Below, one piece after another: positions 34,498-43,100 of a stretch of 64,000 nt of DNA. The notes under the pieces are model-generated. The model was not told the DNA's origin. It saw only the letters and a list, made by a program, of their open reading frames with translations, and did not search any database. Source of the stretch: Erysipelothrix sp. HDW6C (lineage in GTDB: Bacteria; Bacillota_I; Bacilli_A; Erysipelotrichales; Erysipelotrichaceae); assembly GCF_011299615.1 (NCBI RefSeq), contig NZ_CP049861.1:558001-622000 (forward strand), given 5' to 3'. Position numbers and translations under genes: made by a program. Each line of letters begins with the position of its first letter. The stretch's first letter is position 1.

Positions 34498-35221
34498 TGA
34501 ATACACCGAAATTTGATGACATTACATCGGCACTCTTTATCCAACCACACCCTGACGACAATGAAATCGGTGCTGGTGGGATGATGGCAAAACTTGTCGA
34601 CAAAGGAATTCCCGTATATTCGTTGACGGTAACAAAAGGGGATGGGGGAGTGATGTATACAGTCCCGAAGAACTTGCGGAAATCCGTCATCATGAAGCGC
34701 AACATGCTTCTGATATTTTGGGAGTAACCTATCTTGGCAATTTGGGTTTCAACAATCAGAATCCTGGAACTGTCGAAGAAATATGCGAAGCCATTGTTGG
34801 TGTTATGCGAAAACTGCAAGTACAGACTATTATCTCTGTTGACCCTGCGCTTCCTAATGAAATTCACCCTGCACACTTGCGTGCTGGTCGTGCTGTAATG
34901 GAGGCGTTCATGCGTGTCAATCAACCGTATTTTCCATATCATGAAAATACACGTCATGACGATGCTTACAGTGCAACAATCCTGGGTCAGTACTTCACGG
35001 ATACGGATAATGAAATTGTAGATGTCACATTACAATACGATCGCAAGATCCAAGCCATTCAAGCCCATCAGTCACAAATTGATGCGTCCTTCCTTGGCAT
35101 GCTCGAAATGTACTACGGTGTCATTGCGGATACAACGCCATTTGAAAGAGCAGAACGCGTAAAATTATTGGGTCATGTTCATACTCACTGCTTTGCCTTT
35201 CCAAAAGGAGTGACCTTCTAA
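34494..35221 (+). pseudogene. PIG-L/LmbE-family deacetylase, frameshifted
   Basis: The first frame starts at ATG 34494 (ATGA overlap with EIIC, GGAGG upstream) and carries the metal-binding motif FIQPHPDDNEIGAGG, then SLTVTKGDGG. After a G5 tract at 34644-34648 the sense continues in another frame: SPEELAEIRHHEAQHASDIL, then GVTYLGNLGF and NEIHPAHLRAGRAVM, to the stop at 35221. One extra G in the tract would restore a protein of about 240 residues. The enzyme would be a Zn-dependent N-deacetylase of N-acetylated sugars. It could be a true mutation, phase variation or a sequencing error. Confidence 0.85.
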
Positions 35222-35241
35222 CCGTCCAACGACGGTTTTTT
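35220..35241 (+). terminator. Intrinsic terminator
   Basis: AACCGTC/GACGGTT stem with a CAAC loop and Ts at the end of the deacetylase frame. Confidence 0.85.
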
Positions 35242-35331
35242 AATTGTTGATAACGTGAAACGGACTTTTGCTACAGACCATTGCTTTTGAACTCGAGATT
35301 TCTTTATACTTAAAACAATGGAGGACGTAAC

Positions 35332-36243
35332 ATGTTAGATTTAAAGAAAGTGAATGAAGCAGTTGCTACGGAGCGCAAATCAGTAGTCCGTACGCGAATG
35401 GTTACCTTGGCAATTGAAATTACAGTGATAGTGGCGATCGTTGCAATGCAGATACAAGCTCAAAATGTACAGTTTGGGAGTTGGTTTGTATGGGTGATCG
35501 TCATCGCTATCGTCCTTTTTGTTAACGAGTCTATTTATGGTGGTAGAAAACGCAACTATGTCTCTAAGGTAAAAAGAATTATCCTCGATACAGTTTTCAT
35601 GCCGACCTTCGATGATGTGACGTTTTCAGAACATGGTGGCATCAGTATAGAAACACTGCGATCACGCCGACTCGTTGATACAGCCGATAATCAATATGTA
35701 AACGACTATCTGTGTGGGAGCCATAATGGTATTCAGTTTACGCGAACGGATGTAAAGACAGAATCGGAAAGTACCGATTCAGAAGGTCACACAACGACGT
35801 CCACAGTATTTAAAGGTCAAGTTTATTCCTTTGATTTTAATAAAGTTATCAGCGAGTATGTTCGTGTCAGCGACAAGAATTTCTGGACAGCCTTAGGATT
35901 CTTCAAGAAGAATCGCGTAAAAATGGATGATGGTGAGTTTAATGAACTCTTTGATGTAACAACATCAAATGAGCACGAAACCTTCTATGTATTTACACCG
36001 CACTTTATGAATCGCTACAAGGCGCTTCACCAAAAATTTGATGGCCGCGCCTGCATGGTAATTGATGGGGCACTGCTTTACCTGGCAATCAACAACAAAC
36101 GGGATTCCTTTGAGCCCAATGCATTTTCTGAATTGGATGAATCATTCAAGCAAAGTTTGCAACAAGACATCGACATCATAAAGATTGTGATTGATGATCT
36201 TGACTTAACCAATGATCTCTTTTTACCCCGATCGCAAACTTAA
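35332..36243 (+). CDS. DUF3137-family membrane protein
   Basis: A 303-residue protein with two N-terminal membrane helices (about residues 23-43 and 50-65) and a long cytoplasmic C-terminal domain with FDDVTFSEHGG and HNGIQFTRTDV elements typical of DUF3137. GGAGG lies before the ATG. The family has no established function. It is a separate transcription unit ahead of the acetyltransferase operon. Confidence 0.8.
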   Translation: MLDLKKVNEAVATERKSVVRTRMVTLAIEITVIVAIVAMQIQAQNVQFGSWFVWVIVIAIVLFVNESIYGGRKRNYVSKVKRIILDTVFMPTFDDVTFSEHGGISIETLRSRRLVDTADNQYVNDYLCGSHNGIQFTRTDVKTESESTDSEGHTTTSTVFKGQVYSFDFNKVISEYVRVSDKNFWTALGFFKKNRVKMDDGEFNELFDVTTSNEHETFYVFTPHFMNRYKALHQKFDGRACMVIDGALLYLAINNKRDSFEPNAFSELDESFKQSLQQDIDIIKIVIDDLDLTNDLFLPRSQT

Positions 36244-36308
36244 AAAATGGGTGAAACTCAACAACTCTGTCTTAAAACATAGTATTATTATGAAAAGGAG
36301 TGGTATTC

Positions 36309-36719
36309 ATGATTCAAAAAATAGCCCAAGAAACAAACGAACTCTTACTGAAAGTGCTTCTCGATAAACACAGTGAATTGCATTCCTGTGTCGCGGTAGG
36401 AACACCGAAACCACTCTCACTTGCATATCGTAAGGATGATAAGTATGTTGGTGGTATAACAGGGAGTATCTTCTATGAACGTCTGCATATTAAGTTGCTG
36501 GGCGTGGACGAAGCCTATCGTGGTCAGGGAATTGGTTCCGAACTTGTGAGTGCGGCCATTGCATTTGCGAAGGAAAATGGTTGTACTTCAATTACCGTCT
36601 CAACCCTTGATTACCAAGGACCCAAGTTCTACGAGCATTTGGGATTTCAAGAATATGCCATTCTTGAAAATGTACCTGCAAAGGGTTTGAATACTCACTA
36701 TTTCGTAATGTATCTTTAA
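36309..36719 (+). CDS. GNAT-family N-acetyltransferase
   Basis: A 136-residue GNAT enzyme with the acetyl-CoA loop LGVDEAYRGQGIGSELV and the C-terminal GPKFYEHLGF motif. I chose ATG 36309 because AAAAGGAG lies 9 bases upstream; a GTG at 36300 would overlap that site. The substrate is unknown. A hairpin follows the stop codon. Confidence 0.85.
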   Translation: MIQKIAQETNELLLKVLLDKHSELHSCVAVGTPKPLSLAYRKDDKYVGGITGSIFYERLHIKLLGVDEAYRGQGIGSELVSAAIAFAKENGCTSITVSTLDYQGPKFYEHLGFQEYAILENVPAKGLNTHYFVMYL

Positions 36720-36720
36720 G

Positions 36721-36743
36721 TCTTCGTTCAACGAAGGCTTTTC
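36721..36743 (+). terminator. Weak terminator
   Basis: A stem of TCTTCGTT with AACGAAGG and a run of four Ts, just upstream of the nucleotidyltransferase gene. Confidence 0.55.
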
Positions 36744-36760
36744 CATAATGGAGGTAAACC

Positions 36761-37528
36761 ATGAATTCTGAAGCAATACAAAAAGCAATAAGCAACCTTG
36801 AAGCATCACGAAACATCCGTGTGCTTTTTGCTGTCGAATCAGGGAGTCGTGCGTGGGGTTTTGAAGGGGACAAGAGTGATTACGACTTGCGTTTTGTTTA
36901 TGTTCAAGCCTCTGAGAACTATCTCAAAATATTACCAGAGGAATCGGTCATCGACATTGAAGAAACAGATGGCATTGATTATCATGGGTGGGATTTACGA
37001 AAAGCGCTCTTTCTCATGCGCAAATCCAATCCGTCCCTACTAGAATGGATTTACTCACCGATAGTTTACGCAACTTCAAAGACTCACGAAACCATGAAAA
37101 AAATGGCGAATACCTACTTTAATCCCAAGAATGCACAACATCATTATCTGAGTATGGCAGCATCAAACTTAAGTCATCACTCGACACAGGAAACTGAAAT
37201 TGAAATCAAACGTTACCTTTATACAATTCGTGCGACCTTGGCAGCCTATGCCATTCATAAAACAGGAACAGTTCCTCCAGTATCGATGCATGAGCTTCTT
37301 AAACTCATTGATGACGAACCGATAACTCAGCAGGTCACGAAACTTATCGAATTAAAGAAGACAAACGTAACAACTGTAATGGCGCGTGTTCGTGCATTGG
37401 ATCAAACCCTTGAGGTCTATCGCGAGACTGTTTTACGTGATATTGATAAATATACGTGCGAAAGTCAATCGTACCAACCGTTAGATGCACTCTTTCAGGA
37501 GGTTGTTTATGAAAACGCCGATCGTTAA
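36761..37528 (+). CDS. RlaP/YcgL-type nucleotidyltransferase
   Basis: A 255-residue protein of the predicted nucleotidyltransferase family (PF10127-like). The active-site pattern is ESGSRAWGFEGDKSDYDLRF, which gives the GSxxxG...DxD arrangement for metal-bound nucleotide transfer. The IDYHGWDLRKAL and NPSLLEWIYSPI segments are typical. GGAGG precedes the ATG. Its last 20 bases overlap the cca gene, so two nucleotidyltransferases are produced from one coupled message. The substrate is unknown. Confidence 0.85.
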   Translation: MNSEAIQKAISNLEASRNIRVLFAVESGSRAWGFEGDKSDYDLRFVYVQASENYLKILPEESVIDIEETDGIDYHGWDLRKALFLMRKSNPSLLEWIYSPIVYATSKTHETMKKMANTYFNPKNAQHHYLSMAASNLSHHSTQETEIEIKRYLYTIRATLAAYAIHKTGTVPPVSMHELLKLIDDEPITQQVTKLIELKKTNVTTVMARVRALDQTLEVYRETVLRDIDKYTCESQSYQPLDALFQEVVYENADR

Positions 37529-38810
37529 TCGCATTTTAAAAGATAAGGGTTATGATGCCTATGTGGTGGGAGGTGCAGTTCGTGATTTCTATTTGAAAAA
37601 GAGTATTCACGATATTGACATCACTACCAATGCAAATCTCACTGAAATCATGCATGTATTTAAAGAATATGCGATTATTGAAACAGGGTTAAAGCACGAT
37701 ACAGTGACAGTGGTAATTGATGGTGTCCCTTACGAGATAACATCTTTCCGCAACGGTGCGCAGTCGATTTCTGAAGATGTACAATTACGCGACTTTACAA
37801 TAAATGGTCTTGCGTATGATGACGGAATTCTTGATACTGTTGGTGGAATATCAGATCTTGATAATGGGATTATCCGTTGCATCAACGATCCCGTTCAACG
37901 CTTCAAAGAAGACCCGTTACGTATTTTGCGAGCGATGCGATTTGCATCGACCTATGGATTCACGGTCGAACCCAAAACCAAGCAAGCAATGCACAATCTT
38001 AAATCATTGCTTGATGCGGTTGCCAAAGAGCGCATCCAGAGTGAGTTCACACAAATTCTCTGTGGTGAACATGTCGAAGCGGTATTACGAACATACCGTG
38101 ATATTGTTGCCGTCATTATACCTGAGATTGAACCGATGTTTGATTTTGAACAATTCAACCCGCATCACATGTATGATGTCTACGAACATACCTTACGTGT
38201 CATTGCACATACCAAACCACAACCCATTCAACGGCTTGCAGCATTCTTTCACGACGCAGGTAAACCAAAAGCCTTTACACAAGATATCAATGGCATTGGC
38301 CACTTCTACAAACACGAACTCTACAGCGCTGACATCGTTGATGCAGTCATGCGACGTCTGAAATATGACCATAAGACATGGTCAGCTGTAAAGGAGTTGG
38401 TCCTTTACCACGATAATATCATTCAACCTCAGAAAAAGTCAGTTCGTAAAGTATTGAATAAAATCGGAGTTGAGCGTTTTGATGAATTGATCGACCTCAA
38501 ACGTGCTGATAATTTGGGTCAGAGTCCCCAGTATCGTAACAATGAAACGGTGTATCAAACATACCGTGAGATTGCAGCAACAATTCTATCGGATAACGAT
38601 GCCCTTCACATTAAAGATTTAAAAATTGGAGGTCGTGATTTGATTCGCTTGGGAATCGAACCAGGTCCTCGTCATGGAGAAATCTTAAAGGTACTCCTTG
38701 ACGCCACAATCAATGAAGACGTAAAGAACACAAAAGAAGATTTAGAAGCTTATGTAACACGCCACTTCCTAACAATAAGTCAGCGTGTAGGAAGAGAGGT
38801 CAATGCATGA
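37509..38810 (+). CDS. cca: CCA tRNA nucleotidyltransferase
   Basis: Adds or repairs the 3' CCA of tRNAs. The 433-residue protein has the class II poly(A) polymerase head: YVVGGAVRDFYL and DIDITTN with the catalytic aspartates. The ERxxxE-like and RILRAMRFAST region follows, then an HD domain with FFHDAGKP. The start MKTPIVNR at 37509 has AGGAGG 6 bases upstream. A longer frame would only extend into the upstream gene. It overlaps both neighbours, so it sits in a tightly coupled operon. Confidence 0.93.
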   Translation: MKTPIVNRILKDKGYDAYVVGGAVRDFYLKKSIHDIDITTNANLTEIMHVFKEYAIIETGLKHDTVTVVIDGVPYEITSFRNGAQSISEDVQLRDFTINGLAYDDGILDTVGGISDLDNGIIRCINDPVQRFKEDPLRILRAMRFASTYGFTVEPKTKQAMHNLKSLLDAVAKERIQSEFTQILCGEHVEAVLRTYRDIVAVIIPEIEPMFDFEQFNPHHMYDVYEHTLRVIAHTKPQPIQRLAAFFHDAGKPKAFTQDINGIGHFYKHELYSADIVDAVMRRLKYDHKTWSAVKELVLYHDNIIQPQKKSVRKVLNKIGVERFDELIDLKRADNLGQSPQYRNNETVYQTYREIAATILSDNDALHIKDLKIGGRDLIRLGIEPGPRHGEILKVLLDATINEDVKNTKEDLEAYVTRHFLTISQRVGREVNA

Positions 38811-39142
38811 CATTGTATCGAAACAGTATTGCTGTCCAAGGAGAACTCCTGTTTATTTCTGGACAAACACCGCAAGAAGATGGTATTACCCCACTTTCCT
38901 TTGCGGATCAAATAGACATCGTTATCAATAAGATTGCCATGATTTTAAAGTCTCACAATCTGGATGTTCATCATCTTGTAAATATGAATATTTATCTGAC
39001 CCACCGTGACGATTTACCACTGCTTAGAGAAAGATTGTCGCACTTTTTACGCGACACACAGCCTACCATGAGTTTGGTAATTGTTGCTGGTCTTGTCGAT
39101 GCCCAGTTTAAAGTGGAGATTGATGCGGTTGCGCAATTATGA
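38807..39142 (+). CDS. RidA/YjgF-family protein
   Basis: A 111-residue trimer-forming Rid protein with LLFISGQTPQEDG and VNMNIYLTHRDDL. Its start overlaps the cca stop (ATGA). RidA proper hydrolyses reactive enamines using an Arg in an ARLP motif. The aligned position here reads AGLVDAQF, so the catalytic Arg seems to be missing. Deaminase activity should not be assumed; the alignment is by eye. Confidence 0.8.
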   Translation: MTLYRNSIAVQGELLFISGQTPQEDGITPLSFADQIDIVINKIAMILKSHNLDVHHLVNMNIYLTHRDDLPLLRERLSHFLRDTQPTMSLVIVAGLVDAQFKVEIDAVAQL

Positions 39143-39561
39143 TTACGATTCGTAAAGTAGGTATCAATGATCATGGTGAACTCGCCCAACTTTATCAAGA
39201 TGTGCGCTTGGAATCATTTCACTGGCAAGACACGGAAACAATGTCTCGCCATGATTTTGTAAAGGATACCGTGGATGAAGTGATTACAGTGGCCATCATT
39301 GACGATAGCATTGTAGGGTTTATCAGTGTCTTTGAACCGGAAGGATTTGTCCACCTCCTGTTTATTGCGACAGACCATCAGGGGCAGGGAATTGGGCGTC
39401 AACTGATTCAAACAGTTCAAAGCGACTTAGACATGGATTTGAGTCTTAAATGCGTAAGCAGTAACCACAATGCCCTCACAGCTTACGAAAAGATGGGGTG
39501 GGTTAGAAAAGAAGAACATGAGAGTCAAAACTATGTACTCATGTCACTGAGACGTGATTAG
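39139..39561 (+). CDS. GNAT-family N-acetyltransferase
   Basis: A 140-residue GNAT enzyme. The acetyl-CoA loop is HLLFIATDHQGQGIGRQLIQ and the end is NALTAYEKMGWVRKEE. It starts with an ATGA overlap with the RidA-like gene and is part of the same operon. Substrate unknown. Confidence 0.85.
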   Translation: MITIRKVGINDHGELAQLYQDVRLESFHWQDTETMSRHDFVKDTVDEVITVAIIDDSIVGFISVFEPEGFVHLLFIATDHQGQGIGRQLIQTVQSDLDMDLSLKCVSSNHNALTAYEKMGWVRKEEHESQNYVLMSLRRD

Positions 39562-39562
39562 T

Positions 39563-39826
39563 ATGAACACGAAACAATTAAGCGCTCTTATAAACATTGG
39601 ACCTGAGATTGAACAAAAACTAAATACCATCGGTGTCAGCGATGTTGAAACATTTCGCTCACGTGGTGTGCATGATGTATTCATCCAACTGAAACAACAC
39701 TTTCCCAATGTGTGTCTTGTCCATCTGCAGGTATTGCAAGGTGCAATTGAGGGTATTCCATTTAACCAATTGTCTGCCAATACAAAAGCAGAACTCAAAT
39801 CCTTTTATGATGAAATGTATCGATAA
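39563..39826 (+). CDS. TfoX C-terminal domain protein
   Basis: An 87-residue protein matching the TfoX C-terminal domain: LSALINIGPEIEQKLNTIGV followed by the helix-hairpin-like region GVSDVETFRSRG. The N-terminal TfoX domain is absent, as in many Bacillota. I prefer ATG 39563, 1 base after the preceding stop; a GTG at 39554 is also possible. Last gene of the operon, followed by a terminator. A role in competence is not implied by this domain alone. Confidence 0.8.
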   Translation: MNTKQLSALINIGPEIEQKLNTIGVSDVETFRSRGVHDVFIQLKQHFPNVCLVHLQVLQGAIEGIPFNQLSANTKAELKSFYDEMYR

Positions 39827-39835
39827 CTTCTAAGA

Positions 39836-39857
39836 GCACCCATCTCGGGTGTTTTTT
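39836..39857 (+). terminator. Operon terminator
   Basis: GCACCC/GGGTGT stem and a run of seven Ts after the TfoX-like gene. Confidence 0.8.
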
Positions 39858-39887
39858 TACAAAGGTACACTGTGTGTTCGATTCCCC

Positions 39888-39917
39888 TTGACACCGCAAC
39901 CCCATGCCCCCTATACT
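39888..39917 (+). promoter_or_regulatory. Promoter of the riboswitch transcript
   Basis: TTGACA (39888-39893) and TATACT (39912-39917) spaced 18 bp, directly upstream of the purine riboswitch. Confidence 0.75.
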
Positions 39918-39929
39918 GTAAGAGTATTA

Positions 39930-40040
39930 ACAAAGCCGAATTTAATACCCATAATAAGGTTGGGTAGTATCTACCGACACACCGTAAATGTGTCGACAAT
40001 CGTGGTGAAAACACTAGATCGTTTTCCCTCGATCTTTTTT
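39930..40040 (+). ncRNA. Purine riboswitch with terminator
   Basis: The aptamer core is clear. P2 is ACCCA/TGGGT around the loop TAATAAGG. J2/3 reads TATCTACC. P3 is CGACACA/TGTGTCG around CCGTAAA, and J3/1 reads GACAAT. The base equivalent to position 74 is C, which predicts guanine or hypoxanthine. Position 75 appears as A instead of U, and position 21 as U instead of A. P1 looks weak. An intrinsic terminator (40016-40021 with 40030-40035, then Ts) lies between it and the permease gene, so purine excess should stop transcription. Confidence 0.88.
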
Positions 40041-40084
40041 ATTTGGTTTTTTAATCAATGAAAAGCTGAAGGAGAGGAGAAAAC

Positions 40085-41443
40085 ATGGAAAAATTCTTTA
40101 AGCTAAAAGAAAATAACACGACTGTAGGTACGGAGGTGTTGGCAGGGGTAACAACCTTCTTCACAATGGCCTACATTTTGTTTGTCAATCCGCAAATCTT
40201 AGCGCAAGCAGGATTGCCAGTCAATGGTGTTTATATTGCAACGATTCTTGCTGCTGTTGTGGGGACAATGGTTATGGGGTTATTTGCGAACGTTCCTTAT
40301 GCACAAGCACCGGGAATGGGATTGAATGCGTTCTTTACATATACTGTTGTTTTAATTGGAGGTTTCACACCCTACGAGGCGTTGGGTCTTGTATTTATTT
40401 GTGGTGTTATCAACATCCTTATTACGGTTACACGTGTTCGTAAACACATTATTAAAGCCATACCAGAAACGCTACAACAAGCAATTGGGGCTGGTATTGG
40501 ACTATTTATAGCTTACATTGGTTTATTAAATATTAATTTCTTAGATTTCTCAGCAGGCGTTCCTGCATTGGCACCGTTTAGCGATAAAAATATTATCCTG
40601 GCAATGATCGGACTTGTGATCATGTTAGTATTAATGTTACGCAAAGTTAAAGGTGCTATTTTAATTGGTATTGTTGCAACTACAGTCATCGGTATCCTTA
40701 TGGGTGTTGTTGATGTATCTGGTGTAGGTCAAGCAACAAGCTATGGTGAAGTATTCAGTGATTTCAAATCAATCTTTGGCGTTATCTTTAGCGGTGAAGG
40801 TATTGTAAGTCTCTTCAAGAACCATTCACTCGCTACAATCTTCCCAATTGTCTTTGCATTCAGTCTCACGGATACATTTGATACAATTGGTACATTTATC
40901 GGAACAGGACGTCGTTCAGGAATCTTTACAGCTGAAGATGAACTTGCACTTGAAAATGGTAAAGGGTTCTCATCAAAAATGGATAAAGCAATGTTCGCAG
41001 ATGCGATTGCTACATCCGTAGGAGCAGTCTTCGGAACATCAAACACAACTACATTTGTAGAGAGTTCAGCGGGTATCGAAGCGGGTGGACGTACCGGACT
41101 TACATCGGTTGTCACCGCAATCTTGTTCCTCTTAAGTATTCTTATTGCTCCAATTGTTGGATTGATACCAAGTGCTGCCACAGCACCAGCATTAATTATT
41201 GTTGGGATTCTCATGAGTGCATCATTTGCTGATGTTAACTGGGTTGACTTCGAAGAAGCAATTCCAGCATTCTTCACGGTTGTGATGACAGTCTTAACAT
41301 ACAGTGTATCCAACGGACTTGCATTTGGATTTATCTCATATGTACTCGTAAAAGTTGCAACAGGGAAATTCAAAGACATTCATCCAATCGTTATCGTTTC
41401 AAGTTTATTGTTTATTATAAACTTCGTCATTGAAGCGCTGTAG
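40085..41443 (+). CDS. pbuG: Guanine/hypoxanthine permease (AzgA/PbuG family)
   Basis: A 452-residue NCS2-superfamily purine permease of the AzgA branch. TTFFTMAYILFVNPQIL, APGMGLNAFFTYTVV and the FGTSNTTTFVESSAGIEAGG motif mark it. About 12-14 membrane segments. GGAGAGGAG lies before the ATG. It is the only gene of its unit and is controlled by the purine riboswitch just upstream, which agrees with a guanine/hypoxanthine substrate. Confidence 0.93.
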   Translation: MEKFFKLKENNTTVGTEVLAGVTTFFTMAYILFVNPQILAQAGLPVNGVYIATILAAVVGTMVMGLFANVPYAQAPGMGLNAFFTYTVVLIGGFTPYEALGLVFICGVINILITVTRVRKHIIKAIPETLQQAIGAGIGLFIAYIGLLNINFLDFSAGVPALAPFSDKNIILAMIGLVIMLVLMLRKVKGAILIGIVATTVIGILMGVVDVSGVGQATSYGEVFSDFKSIFGVIFSGEGIVSLFKNHSLATIFPIVFAFSLTDTFDTIGTFIGTGRRSGIFTAEDELALENGKGFSSKMDKAMFADAIATSVGAVFGTSNTTTFVESSAGIEAGGRTGLTSVVTAILFLLSILIAPIVGLIPSAATAPALIIVGILMSASFADVNWVDFEEAIPAFFTVVMTVLTYSVSNGLAFGFISYVLVKVATGKFKDIHPIVIVSSLLFIINFVIEAL

Positions 41444-41465
41444 AATTGTAAAATTACTTTCGAAA

Positions 41466-41495
41466 GAATACCGCCACTGTGACGGTATTCTTTTC
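41466..41495 (+). terminator. pbuG terminator
   Basis: GAATACCG/CGGTATTC stem with a 9-base loop and a T-run. Confidence 0.85.
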
Positions 41496-41628
41496 ATTTT
41501 TAAAGTATTAGTGATTGGCAAGTTCGGTAGTGTTTTTCAATTGTTTGTCGAAAAGTACAACAATCGTGAACATTACCCTAAAGAGTCCCGCAATATCTTG
41601 TGATAATATGTCATTGAGAGGTGAGATT

Positions 41629-42930
41629 ATGAAAAAAAATCCATTATTTTTACTAAATAACAAGCGTCCTGTCGGTGTCTATTCGGCATGTACAGCCAAT
41701 GATCTTGTTATCGAAGCAACACTTGAATTTGCGAAAGAGCACAATTCACCCGTCGTTATTGAAGCAACAGCAAACCAAGTTAACCAATTTGGTGGTTATA
41801 CAGGGATGAAGCCAATTGACTTCAAGAACTTTGTATTTGAACTTGCTGATAAAGTAGGTTATGACAAGAAACGCATTATCTTAGGTGGAGACCACTTAGG
41901 ACCGCTAACATGGACAGACTTAAATGAAGACGAAGCCATGAAGAATGCAGTACAACTTGTTTATGATTATGTTCGTTCAGGATTCACAAAAATCCACTTG
42001 GACACATCAATGCGCGTGGCTGATGACAGCACAAACGAAGCATTATCCAATGAGACCATTGCCCGTCGTTCTGCGATGATGGCAAAGGCATGCTTGGAGG
42101 CATACGATGCACTGCTTGCTGAGGATCCAGAAGCAATCTTCCCAGCATTCATTATTGGTAGTGAAGTTCCAATCCCAGGTGGCGCACAAGAAAAAGAAGA
42201 AACACTGGCAGTTACAAGCCCAGCTGACTTCAAAGAAACATACCGCGTATTCAAAGAAGTATTCGCAGCACATGATGTTGAGAAAGTATTTGACTCCGTA
42301 ATTGGTATTGTTGTTCAACCGGGTGTTGAGTTTGGAGATGAGGACTTGTTCCAATACAACCGTGCGAATGCAAAAGAACTGACCGATACATTAAAGAATG
42401 AGTTTGATTCATTCGTATTTGAAGGACACTCAACAGACTATCAAACACCAGAACATTTAAAAGAGATGGTTGAAGATGGAATCACAATTCTTAAAGTCGG
42501 ACCTGCATTGACATTCGCCCTACGCGAAGCACTCTTTGCACTCTCACACATTGAAGATCAAATTTGTGAACGTCCATCACACTTCATTCAAGTGCTCGAA
42601 GATACGATGTTAGAACACCCAGGCAATTGGCAAAAACACTACCATGGTACTCCAGCAGAACTATGGATTAAACGTAAGTACAGCTACTCAGACCGTGCAC
42701 GTTACTACTTGCCAATTCCAGAGGTCCAAGAAAGCATTAATACATTGGTTGAAAACTTAACAGCAACACCAATTCCAATGACCATGCTCTCACAATACAT
42801 GCCATACCAATACCGTCGCATTAAAGAAGGTATCATTAAAAACAGTCCACTCGACTTAATCAAAGATTATGTCAAACTGTATCTCGATGATTACCAATAT
42901 GCAACGAATGTTCAAAATTTAGAGAAGTAA
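41629..42930 (+). CDS. kbaZ: Tagatose-bisphosphate aldolase, non-catalytic subunit (GatZ/KbaZ)
   Basis: A 433-residue protein of the GatZ/KbaZ family, which supports the class II aldolase GatY/KbaY that splits tagatose-1,6-bisphosphate. The diagnostic N-terminal part holds GVYSACTANDLVIEA, VIEATANQVNQFGGYTGM and ILGGDHLGP. I chose MKKNPLF at 41629 with GAGAGGTGAG upstream. The catalytic aldolase subunit is not in the window. It lies beside the aminosugar PTS and AgaS genes, which fits galactosamine catabolism; kbaZ versus gatZ cannot be told apart from sequence alone. Confidence 0.9.
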   Translation: MKKNPLFLLNNKRPVGVYSACTANDLVIEATLEFAKEHNSPVVIEATANQVNQFGGYTGMKPIDFKNFVFELADKVGYDKKRIILGGDHLGPLTWTDLNEDEAMKNAVQLVYDYVRSGFTKIHLDTSMRVADDSTNEALSNETIARRSAMMAKACLEAYDALLAEDPEAIFPAFIIGSEVPIPGGAQEKEETLAVTSPADFKETYRVFKEVFAAHDVEKVFDSVIGIVVQPGVEFGDEDLFQYNRANAKELTDTLKNEFDSFVFEGHSTDYQTPEHLKEMVEDGITILKVGPALTFALREALFALSHIEDQICERPSHFIQVLEDTMLEHPGNWQKHYHGTPAELWIKRKYSYSDRARYYLPIPEVQESINTLVENLTATPIPMTMLSQYMPYQYRRIKEGIIKNSPLDLIKDYVKLYLDDYQYATNVQNLEK

Positions 42931-42938
42931 ACTTTAGG

Positions 42939-42976
42939 GAGTCAAGTCTATCTTAACGATAAGCTTGACTCTTTTA
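42939..42976 (+). terminator. Aldolase-subunit gene terminator
   Basis: GAGTCAAG/CTTGACTC stem with a smaller inner stem, followed by Ts. Confidence 0.8.
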
Positions 42977-43037
42977 TCTATTTTACATTCAAATCTACAA
43001 TATATAATTGAGAAATAGAGATTGAAAATTAGACAAG

Positions 43038-43066
43038 AAAAAGGCCCGTCCCCAGACGAGCCTTTT
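43038..43066 (-). terminator. PTS operon terminator
   Basis: A GC-rich stem (AAGGCCCGT with ACGAGCCTT, one mismatch) followed on the minus strand by TTTTTCTTG, downstream of the EIID gene. Confidence 0.75.
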
Positions 43067-43100
43067 GTGTATACGTTTAGAAAGGAGAGCTTTGTCTTAC

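Noticed and set aside
40741-41379. 212-codon minus-strand frame inside pbuG
   Set aside because: It is a shadow of the purine permease coding sequence, with no RBS and no recognisable protein sequence.
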